Shown piece by piece: positions 35,892-49,620 of a stretch of 64,000 nucleotides of DNA; within the stretch, counting starts at the first letter, position 1, and each line of letters starts with the position of its first letter. This DNA comes from Tetraselmis striata (taxonomy: Eukaryota; Chlorophyta; Chlorodendrophyceae; Chlorodendrales; Chlorodendraceae): NCBI GenBank assembly GCA_006384855.1, contig VCJN01002102.1, positions 1 through 64,000 of the forward strand. The letters are read 5' to 3'. A program made the translations under genes and the position numbers. Below the pieces are notes generated by a model. The model was not told the DNA's origin, did no database searches, and saw only the letters and a program-made list of their open reading frames with translations.

Positions 35892-37260
35892 GTATTAACT
35901 GGTGTGCGCGCAAGATATTTACACATGTACTGGTACCGTACCGCCGGTAAGTATTAATTACATGAGCTAGCAGCAGAAGGCGATACCGCCGGTACCGGTA
36001 CCGCCGGTAAATACTCGCGTAGAATGCAGCGTACCGCGTCTGCGCAGCGTGTACCTCGTATGCATGGTTACATGAGCTAGCTGCAAAAGGCGATCAGGAA
36101 ACCACCCGAAAAGGCAATGTACCTCGTATGCTTCCAGCGTAGTCGGTATGCGCTGGCGCGCTGCAGCAGCACCCCACACGGACGGTTGCTCGTCCGCGTT
36201 GTTGCCCCCAGAAATATCGAAGCCACCAACAGCAAGCGACCAAACCTCTGGCCGATACCATCCTCACAAGCGCGCGGGAGTGGCGTTGAAGTGCCCCATG
36301 GACGCGCACTGCTTGTCGTCCCGCGTGCCTCCGCGCCGCGGCATTGCAATGGGCGGGGCATCTTGCGCCACTCGGCTACGTCGTCGCGTCGCCGCACCGT
36401 TGACGGGCCCGCAATGTGTCGCCTGCTACCCCCTTCGACCACGGGCCACCGGCGACAGAGGGACTTCCATTCCCCGAATGGCAAATCGACAATTTCCGGC
36501 GCTCTGCTATCTCCTCGTAGGTAACGGCACGGCGCGCCGCAGCGGCGCGACGACCGCAAACGCGTCGCAACCCAGCAGCGGAGGCGAGCCGTGTCGAGGT
36601 GACGGCGAGCGGCAGGATGAGGGGTTGCCGGCAAGTCCCCCCCCCCCCCCCCCCCCACCCACCCAGCCCTTTCATACTGGCAGCTAGTGGTCCGGTCCAT
36701 GTTCCTTGCGGGTGGGGGTACTCTTGGCAATCACAGGGCACAGAGCACCGCTCACAACCATCCGATCCCAATTGTTTGCTGACATGCTTTCCTTGGCACG
36801 GGCAGGCCAACGTCCCGGAAGACTTGGAGGCTGATGACAAACCAGAGCCCTCGCCAGAGGGCCTCAACTCTGAAACCTTGGCCGCGCAAGGTGGCACGTC
36901 CATCTACCAACAGCAACTGGCGTCTCTGTTCCCATGTCGGCCCGCAATCCTACCCGAACCCTCTTCTTCAAACACATACCGTAGGCTGTTCCCTGACAAT
37001 CCGCTGCTGCCGCAGAAGCGGGGGAGGCGCGACACTCAGGAAATCGCGGCCAGCGGCTGGTGCACGGCGCCGCACTAGCAGGGTTGGTGGTCGGGGTGCG
37101 CGCTGCCCTGAGCCCACACACCCGCCCACGCGGCAAGCCCCTATATATAGTTGCGCGCCATTTTGAGCGGGCCCCACCCGCGGCCCCCGTCTCGTCCCCA
37201 TTACCGTGCAGCTCCACGTGCTAATCTCAGTCTCTCCCTGTTACCCGACTGCCCCCACAG
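35892..37260. other. spacer between the MULE and the fluoride-channel gene
   Basis: At 35,930-36,095 there is a ~110-bp imperfect direct duplication (ttacatgagctagc, taccgccggtaa, gtacctcgtatgc each occur twice). A 20-bp C run lies at 36,637-36,656. From 36,660 to 37,080 both strands have Cys-rich open stretches (minus: LACPCQGKHVSKQLG, SVPCDCQEYPHP), which could be a gene remnant, but no start, splice pattern or family is clear. 37,080-37,260 would be the promoter and 5' UTR of the next gene. Confidence 0.4.
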
Positions 37261-37686
37261 ATGCTGACAACACTGCTCTCTCGTGCCGCGCACGCGTCCG
37301 AGCTGCTGACGCACAGCGGACGGGGTGGCCAATTCTTCCTCGTGGCGGCCGGCGCGTGCCTGGGCGCCGTGGCGCGCTACCTGCTCCAGTCAGGCTACAA
37401 CTCGATGTGGCCCGCCGGCACTCTGGCCGCCAACTTGTCGGGATGCTTCCTCGCCGGCCTGCTCTCACCGTACTTTCACATTTGGCCGGCAGGCGCCCGC
37501 CTGTTCCTCCTCACCGGTTTTCTTGGGGCACTCACCACCCTGTCCTCGTTCTCCCTTGAGGCAGTGCTCCTCCTGCAGAGGCAGCAGGCTGCGCTGGCGG
37601 CGAAGTACCTGCTAGCCACCGTTGGCGGCAGCCTTGGGGCGTGCGCTGCCGGCGCCTGGCTGGGCTCCTTCCTCCTGTTCCGCTGA
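37261..37686 (+). CDS. crcB: single-domain CrcB/Fluc-type fluoride channel
   Basis: Fluc/CrcB proteins export toxic fluoride; bacterial ones are ~125-residue antiparallel dimers with four membrane helices. This 141-residue ORF has that size and layout. An N-terminal tail of ~22 residues is followed by helix 1 (GACLGAVARYLLQSG), helix 2 (PAGTLAANLSGCFLAGLL, with the family Asn), helix 3 with the signature GALTTLSSFSLEAVLLL (Thr/Ser and Phe lining the path), and helix 4 (GGSLGACAAGAWLGSFLLF). Fungal and plant FEX proteins fuse two such domains; here only one is present and no second copy is seen nearby. The ATG follows cgactgcccccacag, which looks like a 3' splice site, so a 5' non-coding or short coding exon may exist. 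Bacterial origin by transfer is possible but not shown. Satellite homology begins about 60 bp after the stop. Confidence 0.88.
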   Translation: MLTTLLSRAAHASELLTHSGRGGQFFLVAAGACLGAVARYLLQSGYNSMWPAGTLAANLSGCFLAGLLSPYFHIWPAGARLFLLTGFLGALTTLSSFSLEAVLLLQRQQAALAAKYLLATVGGSLGACAAGAWLGSFLLFR

Positions 37687-37744
37687 TATACGGTGGCGCG
37701 GGGTCTCTCGGAATGGACACTCTCGGAATCGGATTCCGATCCGC

Positions 37745-38370
37745 CTCCGCAACCTCGCGGCAGCTCGGAACCATCGGCAAGACCTGAAAATGTCCCAGCA
37801 CTGAGCTTCGGAACCATGCTCAACTTTACCGGATTCGATAGATAGATAGATAGGGAGTAGTCGCTCTGTGTTGCCTAGTCGCTCTCGGTGAAGGTCAGTA
37901 GTAGCTCCTCCATTTTCATTATATTACATACATAGTATTCTAGTTCCATTATTATACCATTCAGCAAATTTATACCCCTTGGCACTGCTGACGACCTGGG
38001 CAAGGCAGTGTGTGTGCACATTCATGTAGAACATCAACCAGTGCGCTGTAACAATTAATTGATAGTCGCCAACGCTATGTAGGTGATCTCGATGTAGGTT
38101 GGCAGCCATGGGCTCTTGCACCTCAGTCTTTGCCAGCGCAAGCTCGCGATAGCTCCAAATCATGAAGACCAGAAATGTGCCAGCACTGAGCTCCGGAACC
38201 ATGCTCAACTTTACCGGATACAGATACAAAGTAGTCACTCTATATCGCCCTAATCGCTCTCAATGAAGGATAGTAGGAGCTGCTCTATTTTTGTTATATA
38301 GTATTCTAGTTCCTGTATTACACCATTCCACAAATTTATACCCCTTGGCACTGCTGACGACCTGGGCAAG

Positions 38371-38427
<57 letters not shown>

Positions 38428-38780
38428 ACATTCATGTAGAACATCAATCAGTGCGCTGTAACAATGAATTGATAGCCGCTAACGCTATGTAGATGACCTC
38501 GATGTAGGTTGGCAGCCATGGGCTCTTGCATCTCAGTCTTTACCAGCGCAATCTCGCGACATCTCCAAATCATCAAGACCAGAAAATGAGTCAGCACTTA
38601 GCCTGGAACCATGCTCAACTTTACCGGATACAGATACACAGCGGTCGCTCTATATCACCCTAATCGCTCTCCATGAAGGATAGTAGTAGCTGCTCTATTT
38701 ATGTTATATAGTATTCTAGTTCCAGCATTACACCATTCCACAAATTTATACCCCTTGGCACTGCTGACGACCTGGGCAAG

Positions 38781-38812
<32 letters not shown>

Positions 38813-40302
38813 CACATTCATGTAGAACATCAATCAGTGCGCTGTAACAATGAATTGATAGCCGCTAACGCTATGTAGATGATCTCGATGTAGGTTGGCA
38901 GCCATGGGCTCTTGCATCTCAGTCTTTACCAGCGCAATCTCGCGACATCTCCAAATCATCAAGACCAGAAAATGAGTCAGCACAGCCTGGAACCATGCTC
39001 AACTTTACCGGAGACAGATACACAGCGGTCGCTCTATATCACGCTAATCGCTCTCGATGAAGGATAGTAGTAGCTGCTCTATTTTTGTTATATAGTATTC
39101 TAGTTCCAGCATTACACCATTCCACAAATTTATACCCCTTGGCACTGCTGACGACCTGGGCAAGGCAGTGTGTGTGCACATTCATGTAGAGCATAACACA
39201 CATTCATGTAGAACATCAATCAGTGCGCTGTAACGATGAATTGATAGCCGCTAACGCTGTGTAGATGATCTTGATGTAGGTTGGCAGCCATGGGCTCTTG
39301 GACCTCGGTCTTTGCCACCGCAACCTCGCGACAGCTCCAAATCATCAAGACCAGAAAATGAGTCAGCAATGAGCCCGTTACCATGCTCAACTTTACCAGA
39401 TATAGACACACAGTAGTTGCTGTGTATCGCCGTAATTGCTCTCGATGAAGGATAGTAGTAGCTGCTCTATTTATGTTGTACAGTATTCTAGTTCCAGCAT
39501 TACACCATTCCACAAATTTATACCCCTTGGCACTGCTGACGACCTGGGCAAGGCAGTGTGTGTGCACATTCATGTAGAACATCAACCAGTGCGCTGTAAC
39601 AATTAATTGATAGTCGCCAACGCTATGTAGGTGATCTCGATGTAGGTTGGCAGCCATGGGCTCTTGCACCTCAGTCTTTGCCAGCGCAAGCTCGCGATAG
39701 CTCCAAATCATGAAGACCAGAAATGTGCCAGCACTGAGCTCCGGAACCATGCTCAACTTTACCGGATACAGATACAAAGTAGTCACTCTATATCGCCCTA
39801 ATCGCTCTCAATGAAGGATAGTAGGAGCTGCTCTATTTTTGTTATATAGTATTCTAGTTCCTGTATTACACCATTCCACAAATTTATACCCCTTGGCACT
39901 GCTGACGACCTGGGCAAGGCAGTGTGTGTGTGTGTGTGTGTGTGTGTGCACATTCATGTAGAACATCAATCAGTGCGCTGTAACAATGAATTGATAGCCG
40001 CTAACGCTATGTAGATGACCTCGATGTAGGTTGGCAGCCATGGGCTCTTGCATCTCAGTCTTTACCAGCGCAATCTCGCGACATCTCCAAATCATCAAGA
40101 CCAGAAAATGAGTCAGCACTTAGCCTGGAACCATGCTCAACTTTACCGGATACAGATACACAGCGGTCGCTCTATATCACCCTAATCGCTCTCCATGAAG
40201 GATAGTAGTAGCTGCTCTATTTATGTTATATAGTATTCTAGTTCCAGCATTACACCATTCCACAAATTTATACCCCTTGGCACTGCTGACGACCTGGGCA
40301 AG

Positions 40303-40345
<43 letters not shown>

Positions 40346-41832
40346 ACATTCATGTAGAACATCAATCAGTGCGCTGTAACAATGAATTGATAGCCGCTAA
40401 CGCTATGTAGATGATCTCGATGTAGGTTGGCAGCCATGGGCTCTTGCATCTCAGTCTTTACCAGCGCAATCTCGCGACATCTCCAAATCATCAAGACCAG
40501 AAAATGAGTCAGCACAGCCTGGAACCATGCTCAACTTTACCGGAGACAGATACACAGCGGTCGCTCTATATCACGCTAATCGCTCTCGATGAAGGATAGT
40601 AGTAGCTGCTCTATTTTTGTTATATAGTATTCTAGTTCCAGCATTACACCATTCCACAAATTTATACCCCTTGGCACTGCTGACGACCTGGGCAAGGCAG
40701 TGTGTGTGCACATTCATGTAGAGCATAACACACATTCATGTAGAACATCAATCAGTGCGCTGTAACGATGAATTGATAGCCGCTAACGCTGTGTAGATGA
40801 TCTTGATGTAGGTTGGCAGCCATGGGCTCTTGGACCTCGGTCTTTGCCACCGCAACCTCGCGACAGCTCCAAATCATCAAGACCAGAAAATGAGTCAGCA
40901 ATGAGCCCGTTACCATGCTCAACTTTACCAGATATAGACACACAGTAGTTGCTGTGTATCGCCGTAATTGCTCTCGATGAAGGATAGTAGTAGCTGCTCT
41001 ATTTATGTTGTACAGTATTCTAGTTCCAGCATTACACCATTCCACAAATTTATACCCCTTGGCACTGCTGACGACCTGGGCAAGGCAGTGTGTGTGCACA
41101 TTCATGTAGAACATCAACCAGTGCGCTGTAACAATTAATTGATAGTCGCCAACGCTATGTAGGTGATCTCGATGTAGGTTGGCAGCCATGGGCTCTTGCA
41201 CCTCAGTCTTTGCCAGCGCAAGCTCGCGATAGCTCCAAATCATGAAGACCAGAAATGTGCCAGCACTGAGCTCCGGAACCATGCTCAACTTTACCGGATA
41301 CAGATACAAAGTAGTCACTCTATATCGCCCTAATCGCTCTCAATGAAGGATAGTAGGAGCTGCTCTATTTTTGTTATATAGTATTCTAGTTCCTGTATTA
41401 CACCATTCCACAAATTTATACCCCTTGGCACTGCTGACGACCTGGGCAAGGCAGTGTGTGTGTGTGTGTGTGTGTGTGCACATTCATGTAGAACATCAAT
41501 CAGTGCGCTGTAACAATGAATTGATAGCCGCTAACGCTATGTAGATGACCTCGATGTAGGTTGGCAGCCATGGGCTCTTGCATCTCAGTCTTTACCAGCG
41601 CAATCTCGCGACATCTCCAAATCATCAAGACCAGAAAATGAGTCAGCACTTAGCCTGGAACCATGCTCAACTTTACCGGATACAGATACACAGCGGTCGC
41701 TCTATATCACCCTAATCGCTCTCCATGAAGGATAGTAGTAGCTGCTCTATTTATGTTATATAGTATTCTAGTTCCAGCATTACACCATTCCACAAATTTA
41801 TACCCCTTGGCACTGCTGACGACCTGGGCAAG

Positions 41833-41873
<41 letters not shown>

Positions 41874-43362
41874 ACATTCATGTAGAACATCAATCAGTGC
41901 GCTGTAACAATGAATTGATAGCCGCTAACGCTATGTAGATGATCTCGATGTAGGTTGGCAGCCATGGGCTCTTGCATCTCAGTCTTTACCAGCGCAATCT
42001 CGCGACATCTCCAAATCATCAAGACCAGAAAATGAGTCAGCACAGCCTGGAACCATGCTCAACTTTACCGGAGACAGATACACAGCGGTCGCTCTATATC
42101 ACGCTAATCGCTCTCGATGAAGGATAGTAGTAGCTGCTCTATTTTTGTTATATAGTATTCTAGTTCCAGCATTACACCATTCCACAAATTTATACCCCTT
42201 GGCACTGCTGACGACCTGGGCAAGGCAGTGTGTGTGCACATTCATGTAGAGCATAACACACATTCATGTAGAACATCAATCAGTGCGCTGTAACGATGAA
42301 TTGATAGCCGCTAACGCTGTGTAGATGATCTTGATGTAGGTTGGCAGCCATGGGCTCTTGGACCTCGGTCTTTGCCACCGCAACCTCGCGACAGCTCCAA
42401 ATCATCAAGACCAGAAAATGAGTCAGCAATGAGCCCGTTACCATGCTCAACTTTACCAGATATAGACACACAGTAGTTGCTGTGTATCGCCGTAATTGCT
42501 CTCGATGAAGGATAGTAGTAGCTGCTCTATTTATGTTGTACAGTATTCTAGTTCCAGCATTACACCATTCCACAAATTTATACCCCTTGGCACTGCTGAC
42601 GACCTGGGCAAGGCAGTGTGTGTGCACATTCATGTAGAACATCAACCAGTGCGCTGTAACAATTAATTGATAGTCGCCAACGCTATGTAGGTGATCTCGA
42701 TGTAGGTTGGCAGCCATGGGCTCTTGCACCTCAGTCTTTGCCAGCGCAAGCTCGCGATAGCTCCAAATCATGAAGACCAGAAATGTGCCAGCACTGAGCT
42801 CCGGAACCATGCTCAACTTTACCGGATACAGATACAAAGTAGTCACTCTATATCGCCCTAATCGCTCTCAATGAAGGATAGTAGGAGCTGCTCTATTTTT
42901 GTTATATAGTATTCTAGTTCCTGTATTACACCATTCCACAAATTTATACCCCTTGGCACTGCTGACGACCTGGGCAAGGCAGTGTGTGTGTGTGTGTGTG
43001 TGTGTGTGCACATTCATGTAGAACATCAATCAGTGCGCTGTAACAATGAATTGATAGCCGCTAACGCTATGTAGATGACCTCGATGTAGGTTGGCAGCCA
43101 TGGGCTCTTGCATCTCAGTCTTTACCAGCGCAATCTCGCGACATCTCCAAATCATCAAGACCAGAAAATGAGTCAGCACTTAGCCTGGAACCATGCTCAA
43201 CTTTACCGGATACAGATACACAGCGGTCGCTCTATATCACCCTAATCGCTCTCCATGAAGGATAGTAGTAGCTGCTCTATTTATGTTATATAGTATTCTA
43301 GTTCCAGCATTACACCATTCCACAAATTTATACCCCTTGGCACTGCTGACGACCTGGGCAAG

Positions 43363-43405
<43 letters not shown>

Positions 43406-44892
43406 ACATTCATGTAGAACATCAATCAGTGCGCTGTAACAATGAATTGATAGCCGCTAACGCTATGTAGATGATCTCGATGTAGGTTGGCAGCCATGGG
43501 CTCTTGCATCTCAGTCTTTACCAGCGCAATCTCGCGACATCTCCAAATCATCAAGACCAGAAAATGAGTCAGCACAGCCTGGAACCATGCTCAACTTTAC
43601 CGGAGACAGATACACAGCGGTCGCTCTATATCACGCTAATCGCTCTCGATGAAGGATAGTAGTAGCTGCTCTATTTTTGTTATATAGTATTCTAGTTCCA
43701 GCATTACACCATTCCACAAATTTATACCCCTTGGCACTGCTGACGACCTGGGCAAGGCAGTGTGTGTGCACATTCATGTAGAGCATAACACACATTCATG
43801 TAGAACATCAATCAGTGCGCTGTAACGATGAATTGATAGCCGCTAACGCTGTGTAGATGATCTTGATGTAGGTTGGCAGCCATGGGCTCTTGGACCTCGG
43901 TCTTTGCCACCGCAACCTCGCGACAGCTCCAAATCATCAAGACCAGAAAATGAGTCAGCAATGAGCCCGTTACCATGCTCAACTTTACCAGATATAGACA
44001 CACAGTAGTTGCTGTGTATCGCCGTAATTGCTCTCGATGAAGGATAGTAGTAGCTGCTCTATTTATGTTGTACAGTATTCTAGTTCCAGCATTACACCAT
44101 TCCACAAATTTATACCCCTTGGCACTGCTGACGACCTGGGCAAGGCAGTGTGTGTGCACATTCATGTAGAACATCAACCAGTGCGCTGTAACAATTAATT
44201 GATAGTCGCCAACGCTATGTAGGTGATCTCGATGTAGGTTGGCAGCCATGGGCTCTTGCACCTCAGTCTTTGCCAGCGCAAGCTCGCGATAGCTCCAAAT
44301 CATGAAGACCAGAAATGTGCCAGCACTGAGCTCCGGAACCATGCTCAACTTTACCGGATACAGATACAAAGTAGTCACTCTATATCGCCCTAATCGCTCT
44401 CAATGAAGGATAGTAGGAGCTGCTCTATTTTTGTTATATAGTATTCTAGTTCCTGTATTACACCATTCCACAAATTTATACCCCTTGGCACTGCTGACGA
44501 CCTGGGCAAGGCAGTGTGTGTGTGTGTGTGTGTGTGTGCACATTCATGTAGAACATCAATCAGTGCGCTGTAACAATGAATTGATAGCCGCTAACGCTAT
44601 GTAGATGACCTCGATGTAGGTTGGCAGCCATGGGCTCTTGCATCTCAGTCTTTACCAGCGCAATCTCGCGACATCTCCAAATCATCAAGACCAGAAAATG
44701 AGTCAGCACTTAGCCTGGAACCATGCTCAACTTTACCGGATACAGATACACAGCGGTCGCTCTATATCACCCTAATCGCTCTCCATGAAGGATAGTAGTA
44801 GCTGCTCTATTTATGTTATATAGTATTCTAGTTCCAGCATTACACCATTCCACAAATTTATACCCCTTGGCACTGCTGACGACCTGGGCAAG

Positions 44893-44931
<39 letters not shown>

Positions 44932-46806
44932 ACATTCATGTAGAACATCAATCAGTGCGCTGTAACAATGAATTGATAGCCGCTAACGCTATGTAGATGA
45001 TCTCGATGTAGGTTGGCAGCCATGGGCTCTTGCATCTCAGTCTTTACCAGCGCAATCTCGCGACATCTCCAAATCATCAAGACCAGAAAATGAGTCAGCA
45101 CAGCCTGGAACCATGCTCAACTTTACCGGAGACAGATACACAGCGGTCGCTCTATATCACGCTAATCGCTCTCGATGAAGGATAGTAGTAGCTGCTCTAT
45201 TTTTGTTATATAGTATTCTAGTTCCAGCATTACACCATTCCACAAATTTATACCCCTTGGCACTGCTGACGACCTGGGCAAGGCAGTGTGTGTGCACATT
45301 CATGTAGAGCATAACACACATTCATGTAGAACATCAATCAGTGCGCTGTAACGATGAATTGATAGCCGCTAACGCTGTGTAGATGATCTTGATGTAGGTT
45401 GGCAGCCATGGGCTCTTGGACCTCGGTCTTTGCCACCGCAACCTCGCGACAGCTCCAAATCATCAAGACCAGAAAATGAGTCAGCAATGAGCCCGTTACC
45501 ATGCTCAACTTTACCAGATATAGACACACAGTAGTTGCTGTGTATCGCCGTAATTGCTCTCGATGAAGGATAGTAGTAGCTGCTCTATTTATGTTGTACA
45601 GTATTCTAGTTCCAGCATTACACCATTCCACAAATTTATACCCCTTGGCACTGCTGACGACCTGGGCAAGGCAGTGTGTGTGCACATTCATGTAGAGCAT
45701 AACACACATTCATGTAGAACATCAATCAGTGCGCTGTAACGATGAATTGATAGCCGCTAACGCTGTGTAGATGATCTTGATGTAGGTTGGCAGCCATGGG
45801 CTCTTGGACCTCGGTCTTTGCCACCGCAACCTCGCGACAGCTCCAAATCATCAAGACCAGAAAATGAGTCAGCAATGAGCCCGTTACCATGCTCAACTTT
45901 ACCAGATATAGACACACAGTAGTTGCTGTGTATCGCCGTAATTGCTCTCGATGAAGGATAGTAGTAGCTGCTCTATTTATGTTGTACAGTATTCTAGTTC
46001 CAGCATTACACCATTCCACAAATTTATACCCCTTGGCACTGCTGACGACCTGGGCAAGGCAGTGTGTGTGCACATTCATGTAGAACATCAACCAGTGCGC
46101 TGTAACAATTAATTGATAGTCGCCAACGCTATGTAGGTGATCTCGATGTAGGTTGGCAGCCATGGGCTCTTGCACCTCAGTCTTTGCCAGCGCAAGCTCG
46201 CGATAGCTCCAAATCATGAAGACCAGAAATGTGCCAGCACTGAGCTCCGGAACCATGCTCAACTTTACCGGATACAGATACAAAGTAGTCACTCTATATC
46301 GCCCTAATCGCTCTCAATGAAGGATAGTAGGAGCTGCTCTATTTTTGTTATATAGTATTCTAGTTCCTGTATTACACCATTCCACAAATTTATACCCCTT
46401 GGCACTGCTGACGACCTGGGCAAGGCAGTGTGTGTGTGTGTGTGTGTGTGTGCACATTCATGTAGAACATCAATCAGTGCGCTGTAACAATGAATTGATA
46501 GCCGCTAACGCTATGTAGATGACCTCGATGTAGGTTGGCAGCCATGGGCTCTTGCATCTCAGTCTTTACCAGCGCAATCTCGCGACATCTCCAAATCATC
46601 AAGACCAGAAAATGAGTCAGCACTTAGCCTGGAACCATGCTCAACTTTACCGGATACAGATACACAGCGGTCGCTCTATATCACCCTAATCGCTCTCCAT
46701 GAAGGATAGTAGTAGCTGCTCTATTTATGTTATATAGTATTCTAGTTCCAGCATTACACCATTCCACAAATTTATACCCCTTGGCACTGCTGACGACCTG
46801 GGCAAG

Positions 46807-46847
<41 letters not shown>

Positions 46848-47952
46848 ACATTCATGTAGAACATCAATCAGTGCGCTGTAACAATGAATTGATAGCCGCT
46901 AACGCTATGTAGATGATCTCGATGTAGGTTGGCAGCCATGGGCTCTTGCATCTCAGTCTTTACCAGCGCAATCTCGCGACATCTCCAAATCATCAAGACC
47001 AGAAAATGAGTCAGCACAGCCTGGAACCATGCTCAACTTTACCGGAGACAGATACACAGCGGTCGCTCTATATCACGCTAATCGCTCTCGATGAAGGATA
47101 GTAGTAGCTGCTCTATTTTTGTTATATAGTATTCTAGTTCCAGCATTACACCATTCCACAAATTTATACCCCTTGGCACTGCTGACGACCTGGGCAAGGC
47201 AGTGTGTGTGCACATTCATGTAGAGCATAACACACATTCATGTAGAACATCAATCAGTGCGCTGTAACGATGAATTGATAGCCGCTAACGCTGTGTAGAT
47301 GATCTTGATGTAGGTTGGCAGCCATGGGCTCTTGGACCTCGGTCTTTGCCACCGCAACCTCGCGACAGCTCCAAATCATCAAGACCAGAAAATGAGTCAG
47401 CAATGAGCCCGTTACCATGCTCAACTTTACCAGATATAGACACACAGTAGTTGCTGTGTATCGCCGTAATTGCTCTCGATGAAGGATAGTAGTAGCTGCT
47501 CTATTTATGTTGTACAGTATTCTAGTTCCAGCATTACACCATTCCACAAATTTATACCCCTTGGCACTGCTGACGACCTGGGCAAGGCAGTGTGTGTGCA
47601 CATTCATGTAGAACATCAACCAGTGCGCTGTAACAATTAATTGATAGTCGCCAACGCTATGTAGGTGATCTCGATGTAGGTTGGCAGCCATGGGCTCTTG
47701 CACCTCAGTCTTTGCCAGCGCAAGCTCGCGATAGCTCCAAATCATGAAGACCAGAAATGTGCCAGCACTGAGCTCCGGAACCATGCTCAACTTTACCGGA
47801 TACAGATACAAAGTAGTCACTCTATATCGCCCTAATCGCTCTCAATGAAGGATAGTAGGAGCTGCTCTATTTTTGTTATATAGTATTCTAGTTCCTGTAT
47901 TACACCATTCCACAAATTTATACCCCTTGGCACTGCTGACGACCTGGGCAAG

Positions 47953-47989
<37 letters not shown>

Positions 47990-48342
47990 ACATTCATGTA
48001 GAACATCAATCAGTGCGCTGTAACAATGAATTGATAGCCGCTAACGCTATGTAGATGACCTCGATGTAGGTTGGCAGCCATGGGCTCTTGCATCTCAGTC
48101 TTTACCAGCGCAATCTCGCGACATCTCCAAATCATCAAGACCAGAAAATGAGTCAGCACTTAGCCTGGAACCATGCTCAACTTTACCGGATACAGATACA
48201 CAGCGGTCGCTCTATATCACCCTAATCGCTCTCGATGAAGGATAGTAGTAGCTGCTCTATTTATGTTATATAGTATTCTAGTTCCAGCATTACACCATTC
48301 CACAAATTTATACCCCTTGGCACTGCTGACGACCTGGGCAAG

Positions 48343-48385
<43 letters not shown>

Positions 48386-49245
48386 ACATTCATGTAGAAC
48401 ATCAATCAGTGCGCTGTAACAATGAATTGATAGCCGCTAACGCTATGTAGATGATCTCGATGTAGGTTGGCAGCCATGGGCTCTTGCATCTCAGTCTTTA
48501 CCAGCGCAATCTCGCGACATCTCCAAATCATCAAGACCAGAAAATGAGTCAGCACAGCCTGGAACCATGCTCAACTTTACCGGAGACAGATACACAGCGG
48601 TCGCTCTATATCACGCTAATCGCTCTCGATGAAGAATAGTAGTAGCTGCTCTATTTTTGTTATATAGTATTCTAGTTCCAGCATTACACCATTCCACAAA
48701 TTTATACCCCTTGGCACTGCTGACGACCTGGGCAAGGCAGTGTGTGTGCACATTCATGTAGAGCATAACACACATTCATGTAGAACATCAATCAGTGCGC
48801 TGTAACGATGAATTGATAGCCGCTAACGCTGTGTAGATGATCTTGATGTAGGTTGGCAGCCATGGGCTCTTGGACCTCGGTCTTTGCCACCGCAACCTCG
48901 CGACAGCTCCAAATCATCAAGACCAGAAAATGAGTCAGCAATGAGCCCGTTACCATGCTCAACTTTACCAGATATAGACACACAGTAGTTGCTGTGTATC
49001 GCCGTAATTGCTCTCGATGAAGGATAGTAGTAGCTGCTCTATTTATGTTGTACAGTATTCTAGTTCCAGCATTACACCATTCCACAAATTTATACCCCTT
49101 GGCACTGCTGACGACCTGGGCAAGGCAGTGTGTGTGCACATTCATGTAGAACATTACACACATTCATGTAGAACATCAATCAGTGCGCTGTAACGATGAA
49201 TTGATAGACGTCAAGGGTATGTAGATTATGTTGACGTAGGATACG
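37745..49245. repeat. 11.5-kb satellite with four-monomer higher-order repeat
   Basis: Monomers of ~360-410 bp (landmarks: ggttggcagccatgggctct, ctggcactgctgacgacctg-type, atgctcaactttaccgga) run head to tail. They fall into four types A-B-C-D: A with attaattgatagtcgccaac; B and C with long (TG)n; D with the insert gagcataacacac. That insert occurs at 39,189, 40,721, 42,249, 43,781, 45,307, 45,695, 47,223 and 48,761, giving ABCD blocks of 1,526-1,538 bp and one extra single D of 388 bp. The blocks are nearly identical except for (TG)n length. The array starts with a diverged monomer at ~37,745-37,930 and fades out after 49,200. Confidence 0.95.
38372..38426. repeat. longest (TG)n tract of the satellite, ~53 bp
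   Basis: Monomer type B of the first block has ~53 bp of TG. B monomers in later blocks have ~26-40 bp, C monomers ~29-45 bp, and A and D only ~9 bp. These tracts account for most of the length difference between blocks. Confidence 0.9.
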
Positions 49246-49620
49246 GTTGACCTGGCTGTGGTCTGATGCATCACATGTTTCCATTGGTGGCATGCATGCG
49301 CCTGTGCCTTGCTCAACAAAGCACAAGAACAACATCTCCCAATGGCTGCATTTATCACGGGATTTTTTTGCTGTAAATGCTGCATGCTTGACTAGCATGC
49401 GTTTAAAGGCTTTTACAGCTACTGTGTGAATTGGCTTGGGCTGCAATGCTTGCTCCTCTAATGACGGCTATATTATATCTTCTCGATGTGTGTCTGCAGC
49501 ATCTATTGCTGTGCTGTTATAATATTGCCCACAACGCGGTATGTACTCGTCCCAGCTGCTGCCGCCAATCTTGAACATGTGCGGAGTGAGCGCGGGGAGG
49601 GCTATACACAGGTAGCCAAG

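Noticed and set aside
36599..37078. First exon of the fluoride-channel gene
   Set aside because: The frame is open but lacks membrane segments, ends in a stop before 37,261 and shows no donor that joins in phase.
38372..38447. Thr-His repeat peptides in the satellite
   Set aside because: They are translations of (TG)n and carry no information.
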